A DNA stretch of 64,000 nt, taken from Streptomyces diastatochromogenes. Its GTDB lineage: Bacteria > Actinomycetota > Actinomycetes > Streptomycetales > Streptomycetaceae. Made by a program: the position numbers and the translations under genes. The stretch spans positions 4,402,001 to 4,466,000 of the forward strand of contig JAPTYK010000001.1 in assembly GCA_026913215.1 (NCBI GenBank), read 5' to 3'. Positions 19,253-29,147 of this stretch are shown one piece after another (the stretch's first letter is position 1; the number at the start of each line of letters is the position of its first letter). The notes under the pieces were generated by a model. It did no database searches and was not told where the DNA came from. It saw nothing but the letters and a program-made list of their open reading frames with translations.

Positions 19253-19283
19253 GGCCGGACCTCGGACCGGAGTAGCGACACGC

Positions 19284-19319
19284 CCCGCCCCGGCCGGCAC
19301 CACCGCCGGCCGGGGCGGG
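19284..19319. terminator. Bidirectional terminator hairpin
   Basis: CCCGCCCCGGCCGG and CCGGCCGGGGCGGG are perfect 14-base arms with an 8-base loop between convergent genes ending at 19252 and 19320. There is no T-tail, as is usual in Streptomyces. Confidence 0.8.
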
Positions 19320-19869
19320 TCACGCTCCCAGGGCGCCGCCAGCAGATCGGCGACGCTCCGCCGCCCCGCCCCTCCGAGGCCTCCTCGCCCGCCCTCCCCA
19401 CCGCGACCATGGAGACGATCGCCCACCCCGGGTTCGGGTCCAGCTCCTTCGTCAGGCCCTCCATGTCGAAGGCCCGGAACTGGTGCACGGCCAGCCCCAG
19501 CGCCTCCGCCTGCACGGTCAGGTGGGCGACGGCCTGGCCGAGGTCGTAGTCGGAGAACTCCGAGTACTGCAGCTCCGTGTCGTCCACGTGCCGACGCGTC
19601 AACGTCACGACCAGCAGCCCCGCGTCCTTCGCCCACCGGCCCGCGCTGGGCGCGACGTACGGCACCACCCGCTCGTGCCCCGCCTCGCCCGGCCGTGCCA
19701 CGAAGAACCCCACGGCTGGGAGTTCCCGGCGGACGGCGCCCACCGCGCGGCCTCCAGGAGCAGGCCGAGGGCCGTCGTCGACGACCCCCGACGGGTCGAA
19801 CCGGTAGGGGCTGAACCGTCCGGCCAGCAGGGGATGTATGCCGCCGGACGACTCTGGACCATGTCGCAT
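19320..19869 (-). CDS. Nitroreductase-family protein, about five frameshifts
   Basis: ATG at 19869 (start uncertain) begins MRHGPESSGGIHPLLAGRFS. ALGLLLEAARWAPSAGNSQP is the FMN-binding nitroreductase motif, and GQAVAHLTVQAEALGLAVHQ with AFDMEGLTKELD is the C-terminal half. Three single-base losses between 19785 and 19715 return the frame to its origin. Two more near 19360 and 19323 are needed to reach the TGA at 19320-19322, directly before the terminator stem. Corrected length is about 183 residues. It reduces nitro or quinone groups with NAD(P)H and FMN in the cytoplasm. No pathway partner is visible. Confidence 0.78.
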
Positions 19870-19906
19870 TCCCGGTCCAACAGGCCCCCGGACAGGCGTA
19901 TTCCGG

Positions 19907-22059
19907 TCAGGAGAACTCGTTGAACTTGGCGGTCTCGCCCGCGTAGAGCGAGGTGGTGGAGCGGGGCAGGAAGGGCCGGTCCCAGGTGCCGTTGCTCTCG
20001 TAGAGGTAGGAGCCGTTCGGGCCGATCGCCAGGAGGTCCTGGCGGCCCCGCTTGTTGGCGTCTCCGATCGGGACCAGGTGGGTGTACTCGTTCCAGCCCG
20101 CGCCGATCTTGACCCTCCGCGTGAGGGTCCCGTTGCCGTTGCCGAGGTACAGCCACAGGACGCCGGAGGCGTCGCGGGCGACGAGGTCGCCGGGCGTGTC
20201 TCCCACGATGTTCCCCGTGGCGACGATCTGGTTGTAGACGCCCCAGCCCCAGCCGATCTTCTTGCGCGCGGAGAAGGGAGCGTTGAGGTTCCCGGTGCCG
20301 GGGAAGAGCCAGAGGTCTCCCGCCCTGTCCGTGGCGAGGAGGTCGGGCCTTCCGTCGCCGGTGAGGTCGCTGCCTCCGGCGATCTTGTTGTAGACGCCCC
20401 AGCCCCCGCCGACCTTGAGGCGCGGCGCGAACGTGCCGTCCCCCTTGCCCTCGTGGAGCCAGAGCACACCGGCCTTGTCCCGGGTCACCAGGTCGGGCGC
20501 CTTGCCCCCGCCGAGGTTCCCGGCCGCCTCGATCCGGTCGTACGCCTCCCAGCCTCCGCCCACCAGGGAACGCCCTGCCGGGTTGAGCTTCACCACGGGG
20601 TAGGACGTGTCGTCGCGCCAGAGCCGACCGGCGGAGTCGCGGGCGAGGACGTCCGGCGAGCCGTTCGAGGTGTAGTCGTGGAGCTCCGGGTTGTGGGCCA
20701 GGGTGAAGGTCCCCGTGCCGTGCACGGGCTCGCCGATCCCGTTGAGGGGGGTGGCGGTGACCTCCCACGTGTAGGCGCCGCCGGGCGCGGGCGTGCCGTC
20801 GATGTAGCCGTCCCAGCCGAAGTTGACCTCCGTGTGGTGGCGGTACCCACCGGAGTACGGGAACGTGATCTTCTTGCCGGTCGCGTTGTGACGCAGGGTG
20901 AACTCCGCCGTCATGTTGGTCCGGTTGAACGTCCACCGGGGAATCACGAACGGGATGTTGCCGAATATCCTGACGGGGTCGGGCCCCGTGTACCGGGGCG
21001 TTCCGATGCCGGTCTCGTCGTCGCTGGCCGCGACGAGCGTGGCGGCGGGAACGCCGTCCGCGTTCAGCGCGATCCGGTACAGCCCTTCCCCGTGCTCCTT
21101 CGTGCCGCCCCGCACGAGCAGCGCCCCGTCGGACTCGACGACCGAGGAGGCGCGGTGGGTGAGGACCGGGAGGACGGTGGCGCCGCCGTCCTTCAGGGAG
21201 CGTGCGACCAGCGGGGCCGTCTCCGGCGAAACCGCCTCGTCGAGGCCGCGCCGCTGCCCGGTGAGCGCCCAGCCCCCGAGCAGCTCGACCCGCATCCACT
21301 CGGTGGTCGTGATGAGCTGCTTCTTCGTGGTCGCCCCGGTGGCCCGGTCGCGGACGGTGAGGGTGCCGTCTTCGAACCAGGCCATGGTCTTGTCGGTGGC
21401 GGCGACGCGGTCCAGGTAGAACGGGACCGCGAACGACTGGGTGATGCTTCCCGTGGAGGTGTCCACGATGTCCATCTGCTGGCTGTCCCGCGCGTCGCCG
21501 GGCTGGGTGGAGGCCACGGCGAGCTCGCCATCGATCACGTACTTGACCGAACGCATTCCGTTGTACTGCCGGGCCACCGTCGTGTGGACGACCCGGTCCC
21601 CCTCCTTGCGGACCAGCCGCAGCTCGCCGAGATACCACAGGGCCAGCGTCGAGCCGTCGACGGCGGCCGGCGTGTACGTGGAGGAGTCGGCGGACAGGTC
21701 GATGGTCACCGGCTCGCCGCCCGTGGCCATGTCGTACAGCTTGAAGACGTTCCGCGCGGTGGTCACGGCGACGACGTCCGACCGGCTGTTCCCCACCGGC
21801 TTCCCCGGCAGTTCGACCGTCGACCCGTCCGCGTACCGCGTCCAGAGCAGCTTCTCGCCCTGCGTCAGGAAACCGGTCTTCCCGGCGCTCACGATCTCGC
21901 TCTCGGCGGGGAAGGAGACCGGGACCTCCTGCCCGGCCGTCACCCCGCGCTCACGGACGGGCCGGCGGCCTGCGCCGGTACGGCGGTCAGCGCGGCCCCC
22001 GCAGTCAGCGCCAGAACGGTCGCGACGGCGGCGGACAGGGCGTTACGGGCACGGGCCAC
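19907..22059 (-). CDS. Secreted FG-GAP/VCBS-repeat protein, array member 1, one frameshift
   Basis: GTG at 22059, with GGGGAGGAAA upstream, encodes a signal peptide (LSAAVATVLALTAGAALTAV, then PAQAAG). One base is lost near 21955. About 717 residues follow: an N-terminal beta-rich half with GTKEHGEGLYRIALNADG near 300, and an Ig/FlgD-like module (HNATGKKITFPYSGGY to GGAYTWEVTATPLNGIG) near 375-470. Then comes a C-terminal repeat domain built on units like GGGWGVYNKIAGGSDLTGDG and DLLATDRAGDLWLFPG, with acidic DxTGDGxxD calcium-type loops. A secreted propeller, probably for surface adhesion or glycan binding. No catalytic motif is seen. The promoter matches the five other array members. Confidence 0.85.
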
Positions 22060-22076
22060 AGCGGGTTTCCTCCCCT

Positions 22077-22143
22077 GGTGCGGAGCGCGCCGGGTACGCG
22101 CACCGCACCCCGTGGGACCCACGAAGGGAGGGGGAGGTTGTAC
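22077..22143 (-). promoter_or_regulatory. ECF-like promoter and 5' stem-loop, array gene 1
   Basis: On the minus strand GTACAACC (22143-22136), 17 bases, GTC (22118-22116), then a stem GGTGCGG/CCGCACC with an inner CGCG pair (22077-22109), then the ribosome site and GTG 22059. The -35 box begins within a few bases of the HAD gene stop. The layout is shared by all six array genes. Confidence 0.7.
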
Positions 22144-22148
22144 GGGAA

Positions 22149-22775
22149 TCAACCTCGGGTGAACGCGAGGATCTCCCCGGCCGCCTCCGCGAGCGTCGCG
22201 AAGTGCCGGTGGGCATCCGGGTGCGGGCCGGGCGTGTTGACCGTCCACACCGTCATCCCGGCGTCCAGCCCCGACCGCACCCCCGACGGCGCGTCCTCGA
22301 TCACCAGACACTCCGCCGGGTCCGCGCCCAGCTTCCCGGCGGCGGTCAGGTACGGAACGGGCGACGGCTTCCCCTCCGCGACCGATGCCGCGTCGACGAT
22401 CAGCCCCGGGAACGGCAGCCCGGTCCGCTCGAACCGCCCCCGCACCCGGTGCTCGTAGTTCGACGTGACCAGCGCCCACCGGTCCGCCGGGAGCGCGTGC
22501 AGCAGCTCGGCCGCCCCCTCGAACGCCTCGTACGAGCCCGTACGGACGTCCTCGTCCTCCAGTGCGTGCAGCAGGGCGAGGCACTCGTCCGGATCCTCGC
22601 CCGGCACGACCTCCGCGAACGTCTCCACCGGCCGCGTCCGCAACGCCGTCGCGTACACCTCGGCGCCGTCGAGCCCGTACCGCGCGGCCCACTCGTGCCA
22701 GACGCGGCGCTGGTTCTCGACGGCGTCCATCAAGGTGCCGTCGACGTCGAAGAGAACGAACTTCATGGAGGTCAC
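22149..22775 (-). CDS. HAD-superfamily phosphatase
   Basis: VLFDVDGTLMDAVENQRRVW carries motif I (DxDGT), LVTSNY motif II, GKPSPVPYL motif III and CLVIEDAPSGVRSGLDAG motif IV, with a helical cap between. This is a beta-phosphoglucomutase-like phosphatase of about 207 residues, intact. Start is GTG 22775, which overlaps the DUF397 stop as GTGA once that gene is corrected; ATG 22766 is the alternative. The coupling places it at the end of the XRE-DUF397 operon, although HAD genes are not usual members of that set. Confidence 0.85.
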   Translation of the reverse strand: MTSMKFVLFDVDGTLMDAVENQRRVWHEWAARYGLDGAEVYATALRTRPVETFAEVVPGEDPDECLALLHALEDEDVRTGSYEAFEGAAELLHALPADRWALVTSNYEHRVRGRFERTGLPFPGLIVDAASVAEGKPSPVPYLTAAGKLGADPAECLVIEDAPSGVRSGLDAGMTVWTVNTPGPHPDAHRHFATLAEAAGEILAFTRG

Positions 22776-23015
22776 GCCCCGGATGCTACGTCCAGGAACG
22801 CGGCCCAGGAGGCGGGGAGACGGCGAGCTGGGGGCCGTGGGGTTCTTGGAGTCGCGGATGTGGATGAGGGTGGGGTGGGCGGCGACTTCTACGCAGTTGC
22901 CGCCTTCGGGGCCGCTATAGCTGGACTTGCGCCAGTCGTAGGCGACTTCGATGCAGTTGCCGCCCTCGCCGCCGCTGTAGCTGCTCTTGAACCAGGCCAG
23001 ACCGGTGGTGCTCAT
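22772..23015 (-). CDS. DUF397 protein with two repeats of the domain, two frameshifts
   Basis: ATG at 23015 gives MSTTGLAWFKSSYSGGEGGN. The DUF397 core (W/F-KSSYSG-x-GGNC-EVA) occurs twice in tandem, FKSSYSGGEGGNCIEVA and WRKSSYSGPEGGNCVEVA, followed by IHIRDSKNPTAP. Two bases are missing after this point. Corrected, it reads on through SWAAFLDVASGA to the TGA at 22772. About 82 residues. DUF397 proteins are small partners of the upstream XRE/DUF5753 regulator (WhiJ-type systems of Streptomyces development). It overlaps the regulator by ATGA. Confidence 0.85.
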
Positions 23016-23877
23016 AGCTCTCCCAGCATCTTCTCGATCAACTCCAGGGACTCGCGGGGCGTGAGTGCCTGCGCCCGGATGATCCCATAGCGCTCGGTGT
23101 AGATGCGCACCTCCTCCGGGTCGGTGATCAGCCGGGCGTGTCCATAGATCTCCGTGTACGCGACCTCCCGTCGCCCCTTGGGTGTGAGCAGGGTGAATGC
23201 GCCTTCCAAGCCCGGGTGTTCATCGGGATCGTCCGGCATGATCTGGAGGTGGACGTTCCTCAGCCGGGCAACTTCGGCGATGCGCTGCAGTTGCTCCCGG
23301 AAGGCCTCCGGGCCGACCAGTTGTCGGCGCAGTACGGACTCCTCGATGACGAAGCTCATCGTCGGCCCTGGCCACTTCTCGAAGATCACCTGACGGGCCA
23401 ACCGGTCCGCCAACCGCTTGCTGATCGTCTCCTCGTCATAGAGGGACGGCGGTGACGGAAGACGGCCTCCGCGTACGCGGGCGTCTGCAGCAGGCCCGGC
23501 ACGGCCTGCACCTCGTAGTAGTGCAGAGCCACGGCCTCCGCCTCCGCCTTCGCGAAGCTCCGGAACCAGTCCGGGTGCCGCACTCGCGCCCGGGAGACGG
23601 CATCCCGTAGATCGTCCGCCGCGGCAATCAGTACGCCCTCCGCCCCCAGTACCGGGTCCAGCTGCACCAGAAAGTCCGGCTGGGGGACGCGTACCCCCCT
23701 CTCGATCGCCGAGATCAGGTCCTCGCTGCAATGCGCGATATCCGCCAGCTCCGCCTGGCTCAGGCCCGCGTTCCTCCGCAGCACCTTGATGATCTTCCCG
23801 AGCGCACGGAACAGGTGCGCCGTGCCGTCCACCTCGGAGGGCCGCTCCGGCCGCTCCTCCTTGTCGTTTCCCGACAT
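23012..23877 (-). CDS. XRE helix-turn-helix / DUF5753 regulator (WhiJ-like), one frameshift
   Basis: ATG at 23877 begins MSGNDKEERPERPSEVDGTA. Residues about 25-80 form the HTH (LRRNAGLSQAELADIAHCSE). The DUF5753 domain runs from YYEVQAVPGLLQTPAYAEAV to the end (RESLELIEKMLGEL). One base is lost near 23450. Corrected length is 288 residues, typical. These regulators work with a DUF397 protein and often a small HATPase, all three present here, and repress aerial development in the described WhiJ case. Target genes are unknown. Confidence 0.88.
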
Positions 23878-23968
23878 CCGTACCGCCCTCGTGGCGCACT
23901 CGTACAGTTACCCAGCGTCGTCGCGTCGCTGCTGGTCAGCGTACGGCCGGGGCCCCAGGCTCGGGGGC

Positions 23969-24438
23969 ATGAAATCTGAAACTGCCACTCCAACCGGTGA
24001 GTTCACGCTCCGGCTCTCGGCAACGCGCCGGGGCGCACGCCTGGCGCGGTTACTGGCTGTGCAGCAGCTCCGGGAGTGGGGCGTGACGGGAGTTCGGCGG
24101 AGGCGGTGGAGCTGGTCGTCGCCGAGCTGGCGAACAACGCGGTGCAGCACGGCTGGGTGCCGGGGCGGGACTTCGAGGTGCGGATGGGGCTGGACGGGGA
24201 CCACGTGCGGGTCGAGCTGTCCGACGCGCGGGGCGAGCGGAGGCCCGTACCGGCGCGGGAGCCGGACGAGGGCGGGTACGGGCTGCTGCTCGTCGCCGCC
24301 CTCGCGACGGCGTGGGGGGTGAAGGACCGGTCCGTCGGCAAGACGGTCTGGGCGACCGTGCCGACGGACCGGAGACGGGCCGTGGGGCCCGGTCAGAAGA
24401 GGGTCACGGAGCCCGTGCCGAGCGGCTCCGGGCTGTAG
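23969..24438 (+). CDS. HATPase-fold ATP-binding regulator, one frameshift
   Basis: ATG at 23969 begins MKSETATPTGEFTLRLSATR. LVVAELANNAVQHGW is the N-box and PDEGGYGLLLVAALATAWG the ATP lid. The frame loses a base near 24090 (VTG/SSAEAVELVV). Corrected length is about 156 residues. It is divergent from the XRE regulator, the usual third member of WhiJ/DUF397 sets. The 3' end overlaps the converging array gene by about 45 bases, so its last residues are doubtful and another lost base may hide an earlier stop. Confidence 0.8.
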
Positions 24439-26646
24439 ACCTGGGTCCGGGACCCGAAGGGGGCCTTCCAGTCGCCGGTGCCCTTGTAGAGGGCGAGGGT
24501 CTCGTACGTGCCGCCCATGACGCCCTGGACGACGAGGTCGGGGCGGCCGTCGCGGTCGGTGTCGCCGACGCCGACGATGTCGGTGTAGCGGTTCCAGCCG
24601 GAGCCGATCTTGACGCGGGGTGCGAAGGTGCTGTCGCCCTTGCCGAGGTAGAGCCAGAGGACTCCGGCGGAGTCGCGGGCGACGAGGTCCCCGGCGGGAC
24701 CGCCCGCGATGTTGCCGGTTCCCGCGATCCGGTTGTAGATGCCCCAGCCGGTGCCGATCTTCTTGCGGGTGGCGAAGGGGCGTTGGTGTTGCCGGTGCCC
24801 TGTAGAGCCACAGGGCGCCGGCCTGGTCGGTGGCGAGGAGGTCGGCGCGGCCGTCGCCGGTGAGGTCGCTGCCGCCGGTGATGTGGCGGTAGATGCCCCA
24901 GCCGGTGCCGATCTGCTTGCGGGGGGCCAGGCCCTTGCCGGTGCCGGAGTACAGCCACAGGAGGCCGGCGCGGTCCCGGGCGATGACGTCGGCCTGCGGG
25001 GACGCGTCCACGTTGCCGGGGGCCACGACGCGGTCGTAGATCTGCCAGCCGGTGCCCATGACGACCTGCGTGGGCTGCGCCGGATTGGCCCAGTGCCCGG
25101 TCTCGTAGAGGGTCTGGCGGGCGTCGTAGTTGATGATCCGGCCCGCGCTGTCCCGGACGAGCAGGTCGGGGGTGCCGCTGTCCGTGAAGTCGTGCGGGGC
25201 GGGCTTCGCCGTGACCTTGAGCGTGCCGGTCCGCTCCACCGAGGGCCCGATGCCGTTGGCGGGAGCGGCGGTCAGCTTCCACGTGTAGTCGCCGAGCGGG
25301 GCGGAGGTCTTGTCGTCGAGCAGGCCGGTCCAGGTCGTTCCGCCGAGGTAGGGGCGGTCCAGGTGGACGCGCTCGGAGGTCCAGCGGCGCCCGGAGGCGT
25401 TGTGGGTGAGGACCACGCTGAAGTCCGCGGCCTTGCTGAACTCCCAGAGCAGGGTCGCGTCCTGGCCGCGCGCGAAGTCGACGACGGTGGGGAGCGGGCT
25501 GGTCGCGCTGTCCTTGACGAGGAGCGCGGTGCTCCTGTCCTTGTCGGCCGTCTTCGTGACGACCGGATCGCCGTCCGCGCCGACGGAGATCCGGTAGATG
25601 CCCTCGCCCTGCTCGACCGTGCCGCCGGTGGCGTACAGGCTGCCGTCGGCGCCCACGGTGGTGTTCGAGACGTGGTCGAGGAGCTTGACCGTGCGCTGCG
25701 GGTCGCTGAGGGAGCGGGCCGTGAGGGGCCAGAGCGGGTCGGGGTAGGCGGCCGTTCCGCCGCCGGGCTGGGCGTAGGTGACCCAGTCGCCGACGAGCTT
25801 GACCGTCGGGGAGTTCGCCGTCCCCAGCGGGGTGCGGGTGACGTCCGTGGTGCCCCGGCGGACCACCGCCAGGGCCGCCTGTCCGGCGGAGGGCCATTCG
25901 ATCCAGGCCGCGTGGGTCGCCGACACCGCGTAGACGGACCGGGAGTCCGTCAGCCGCGTGTCGTACGTCTCGGTGGCCGTGGCCGTGGCGACGTCCACGA
26001 GCGCGACACGGCTGACGTACACGCCGTCCACCTTGACGCGGTAGTGGGCGACGAGGGTGTCCGGGCCGGCGCTCTCCAGCCGCGTGTAGACGGCGTCGGA
26101 GGGATGCCGGAGACCGTGCGGTCGACCGTGGCCCCTGCTCCTCGCGGAACAGGTGCAGTTCGCGGACGCCGTTCACAGAGGTCGTCGCGGCGAACGTGGT
26201 GCCCACGAAGGTGATCTGGCGGTAGGTGTCGCCCAGGAGCGCGCCGGTGTCGAAGGAGCCGACCTCGGCGCCCGTGGACATGTCGAGGTAGGTGTAGGTG
26301 GTCCCGGAGATCCGGACGACGACGTCCGTCCCGGGGCTTCCCGCGTACGAGTTCCGGGGCAGCGTGGTCCGGACGCCGTCCGCGTACCGCGTCCAGGTGA
26401 AGACGCGCTGCATTCCGTTCTCGAAGTGGGCCGTCAGGTAGCCCGTGGGGCCGCTGCTGAAGATCGCCGTGCTGTCCGGCACCGTCGGCACGTCCTGCTG
26501 CCCGTCGCCCGCGGCTGCGGTCGTGGCGGTGGCGTGGATGTTCGCCGGGGCCGCGACGGCCGGAGCGGCCAGTCCGGCGGCGGTGACGGCGAGCACGGCG
26601 GCGACGGCGCGGCGAGGCGCGGACGGGGTGTACGGGCGGAGCTCAA
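24393..26646 (-). CDS. Secreted FG-GAP/VCBS-repeat protein, array member 2, about five frameshifts
   Basis: Probable TTG start at 26646, spaced from GAGGGGA; an in-frame ATG is absent. The signal peptide is AVAAVLAVTAAGLAAPAVAA. The N-terminal half includes FTWTRYADGVRTTLPRNSY and GGTVEQGEGIYRISVGADG. The Ig/FlgD-like module ends GDYTWKLTAAPANGIGPSVE. C-terminal repeats (GTGWGIYRHITGGSDLTGDG, DLLATDQAGALWLY) run to GTGSVTLF and TGA at 24393. Shifts lie near 26600, 26140, 26105, 24800 and 24785, each explained by one missing base in a run. Corrected length is about 751. It is the gene most disturbed at its repeat domain. Confidence 0.8.
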
Positions 26647-26661
26647 GGCGTGGTCCCCTCG

Positions 26662-26727
26662 GAGTACGGGCACGGCGGATGATCATCCGTGCCCGTACTC
26701 GACCCGTGGGGGCCCGAATGGTTGTAC
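26662..26727 (-). promoter_or_regulatory. ECF-like promoter and 5' stem-loop, array gene 2
   Basis: On the minus strand GTACAACC (26727-26720), 16 bases, GTC (26703-26701), immediately followed by a perfect 14-base-pair stem GAGTACGGGCACGG/CCGTGCCCGTACTC with an 11-base loop. The stem would be the very 5' end of the mRNA. The spacer contains a C-run that may have lost a base. Confidence 0.75.
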
Positions 26728-26733
26728 GGAGCG

Positions 26734-29037
26734 TCAGAGGACGTTGGTGTACTTGATGCTCGTGTTGGTCAGGGCGTCGGTGGGGACGCGGGTGGCGAAG
26801 GGCGCGCTCCAGTTGCCGGTGCCGTTGTAGACGTACGAGGTGTTGTTCGGGCCGAAGACGTACAGGTCGTTGCGGCCGTCCATGTTGGCGTCGCCGACGC
26901 CGACGATCTGGGAGTACTGGTTCCAGCCGGCGCCGATCTTGACGCGGCTGGCGAAGGTGCCGTCGCCCTTGCCGAGGTAGAGCCACAGGACGCCGGCGCT
27001 GTCGCGGGCGACGAGGTCGCCGGCGGGGCCTCCGGCGAGGTTGCCGGTGGCGGTGAGCTGGTTGTAGATGCCCCAGCCGGTGCCGATCTGCTTGCGCGGG
27101 GCGAAGGGGCGGCGGTGTTGCCGGTGCCCTTGTAGAGCCACAGGACGCCGGACTTGTCGGTGGCGACGAGGTCCGCGCGGCCGTCGCCGGTGAGGTCGGA
27201 GCCTCCGGCGAGCTTGTTGTAGACGCCCCAGCCGCCGCCGACCTTCACGCGGGCGCCGAGGGGGTTGCGCCACTCGCCCGTGCCCGGGTGCAGCCAGAGG
27301 ACACCGGCCGAGTCGACGCCGATGACGTCGGGGGCGGTGGTGCCCGCGACGTCGCCGACGGACTCCATCTGCGGGTAGTTCCAGCCGGAGCCGATGTACG
27401 TCGGGTCCTCGGCCGGGGTGACCTTGGCCTTCCACGCGTCGTAGGCGGTGTCGATCCGGAACAGGACGCCGTTGGAGCCGCGGCCGAGGAGGTCGGGCGA
27501 GCCGTTGTCCGTGTAGTCGTGGATCTTGGGGGAGCGGGTGAGGGTGAAGTCGCCGGTCTCGTGGAGGTCGCCGCCGATGCCGTTGGACGGCTTGGCGGTG
27601 AGCTCCCAGCGGTACTCGCCGTTGTAGGCGTTCACGCCGGGGTCGGCCTCCGAGGAGGCGAAGTTCCCCCGCCAGAGGAAGTTGAAGTCCGCCGAGTAGC
27701 TCGAATTCATGCTGTAGCGGTACCGCTGGCCGGTCGCCTTGTGGACCAGGCTCACCTCGTAGGTGAAGCCCTTGTGCGACAGCTCCCAGGACAGCCGGAC
27801 CCGGTTGTTCATCGGGTCGAGGTCGACGACCGGGCCGATGTTGGTCTTCTTGAACGTGAGCGCGGTGTCCTCGCCGGTGGAGGAGACGAGCGTGGCGGTC
27901 GGCCTGCCGTCGGCGCCCAGGGCGATCTTGTAGACGCCCTCGCCGTGCTCGACGGTGCCGCCGCGGACGAGCAGGGTGCCGTTCGGGCCCGCGACGAGGC
28001 TCGACATGCGGTCGAGGAGCTTCACCGGGTCGCCGCCGGCCAGCGGGCGCGCCGTGAGCGGCAGCAGCGGGTCGCCGGCCGTGCCGCCGCCGACAGCGGT
28101 CGTCTGGGAGTAGACGACCCAGCCCTTGAGCAGACCGACGGCCGGAGACTCCGTGGCGGAAACGCCGGTCGCCAGCTCCTGCTTGGTGCCGGTGGCCCGG
28201 TCGGTGACGAGGAGGGTCCCGTTGCTCTGCCAGGAGGCCACGTGGTCGCCGTCGATCGCGTCGAAGGCCGCGTCGCCGTACCAGACGCTCGGCCGGAACG
28301 TGGAGGGGACGACCGTGGCCGCGGCCGTGGCCAGGTCGACGGTGACGACACCGGCCTTGTCGCCGTCGGCGGCGTTCGTCCGGTACGTGAGGACGGCGGT
28401 GTCCGCCGTGCCGCGCACGCCCCCGACGACGTCGATCGCGGCGGGCAGGCCGCTGATCTTCGTGCCCTTGTCGCCGGGCTTGGCGAGCAGGCGGAACTCC
28501 TTCGGGCCGCTCGTGGGCGTCACCTGGACGAGCAGCGTGGAGCCGATCGTGGCGACGTACGTGTACCTGGCGGTCGGCGTGCTCAGCGCGTTCAGGTCGA
28601 AGACGACGGGCGCGGTCCCGGCCGGGGCGGACATGTCGCGGAGCCGGATGATGCGGTTGTCGTAGTCCTGGGGGACCGGCACGACGTCGGACACGGCGGC
28701 GTTGGGCAGTGCGGCCCGGTTCTCCGAGGCGGCCACCACGAGCGTGGAGGTGCCGTCCGGACGGCGCCAGTGGTAGTCGTACGAGTACATGCCCTCCGAG
28801 TCGTAGTGCTCGGTGGACGTGAGGTAGCCGCCCGGTCCCGCGCTCGTGACCTCCGACCCGACCGGCAGCTCGGCCACGTCCTGCGCGTTCGCCGTGTCCC
28901 CGGCCGCTCTGACGGCGGCCGGAGCGACCGCCGTGGCGGCGCCCGCCGAAGGGCGGACACGAGCGCCGTACCCGCCGTGACGGCGAGGACTGCGGTGATC
29001 GCGGTGGAGAGCGGCGCCGGGCCGTGCGTGAAGTCAC
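26734..29037 (-). CDS. Secreted FG-GAP/VCBS-repeat protein, array member 3, three frameshifts
   Basis: GTG at 29037 after TTAGGAGAAACAAAC begins VTSRTARR, then LSTAITAVLAVTAGTALVSA (signal peptide). Shifts are near 29005, 28945 and 27110. N-terminal half: DYHWRRPDGTSTLVVAASEN, GGTVEHGEGVYKIALGADGR. Ig/FlgD-like module: LVHKATGQRYRYSMNSSYSA to NGEYRWELTAKPSNGIGGDL. C-terminal repeats include GGSDLTGDGRADLVATDKSG and the canonical calcium loop DANMDGRNDLY. About 768 residues, ending TNTSIKYTNVL. It is 47 bases downstream of its own stem-loop and starts a new transcript by the shared promoter. Confidence 0.85.
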   Translation of the reverse strand: MTSRTARRRSPPRSPQSSPSRRVRRSCPPFGGRRHGGRSGRRQSGRGHGERAGRGRAAGRVGGHERGTGRLPHVHRALRLGGHVLVRLPLAPSGRHLHARGGRLGEPGRTAQRRRVRRRAGPPGLRQPHHPAPRHVRPGRDRARRLRPERAEHADRQVHVRRHDRLHAARPGDAHERPEGVPPARQARRQGHEDQRPARRDRRRRGRARHGGHRRPHVPDERRRRRQGRCRHRRPGHGRGHGRPLHVPAERLVRRRGLRRDRRRPRGLLAEQRDPPRHRPGHRHQAGAGDRRFRHGVSGRRSAQGLGRLLPDDRCRRRHGRRPAAAAHGAPAGRRRPGEAPRPHVEPRRGPERHPARPRRHRRARRGRLQDRPGRRRQADRHARLLHRRGHRAHVQEDQHRPGRRPRPDEQPGPAVLGAVAQGLHLRGEPGPQGDRPAVPLQHEFELLGGLQLPLAGELRLLGGRPRRERLQRRVPLGAHRQAVQRHRRRPPRDRRLHPHPLPQDPRLHGQRLARPPRPRLQRRPVPDRHRLRRVEGQGHPGRGPDVHRLRLELPADGVRRRRRGHHRPRRHRRRLGRCPLAAPGHGRVAQPPRRPREGRRRLGRLQQARRRLRPHRRRPRGPRRHRQVRRPVALQGHRQHRRPFAPRKQIGTGWGIYNQLTATGNLAGGPAGDLVARDSAGVLWLYLGKGDGTFASRVKIGAGWNQYSQIVGVGDANMDGRNDLYVFGPNNTSYVYNGTGNWSAPFATRVPTDALTNTSIKYTNVL

Positions 29038-29053
29038 GTTTGTTTCTCCTAAG

Positions 29054-29120
29054 CATCGAACGGCACGCACATGCGTGCGTACCGTTCGATGAGACACGCG
29101 AGCGAGCCAAAGGGTTGCAC
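29054..29120 (-). promoter_or_regulatory. ECF-like promoter and 5' stem-loop, array gene 3
   Basis: On the minus strand GTGCAACC (29120-29113, one change from GTACAACC), 17 bases, GTC (29095-29093), then a stem CATCGAACGG/CCGTTCGATG with an inner GCAC pairing (29054-29091). Confidence 0.7.
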
Positions 29121-29147
29121 TACCTCCGGTTCACCCAGGGGTGTCCG

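Noticed and set aside
26662..26700. Inverted repeat as a terminator of the upstream array gene
   Set aside because: The same arrangement occurs upstream of member 6, which follows an unrelated gene, and the stem always lies downstream of the promoter-like boxes. A leader element fits better, though a secondary terminating effect is possible.
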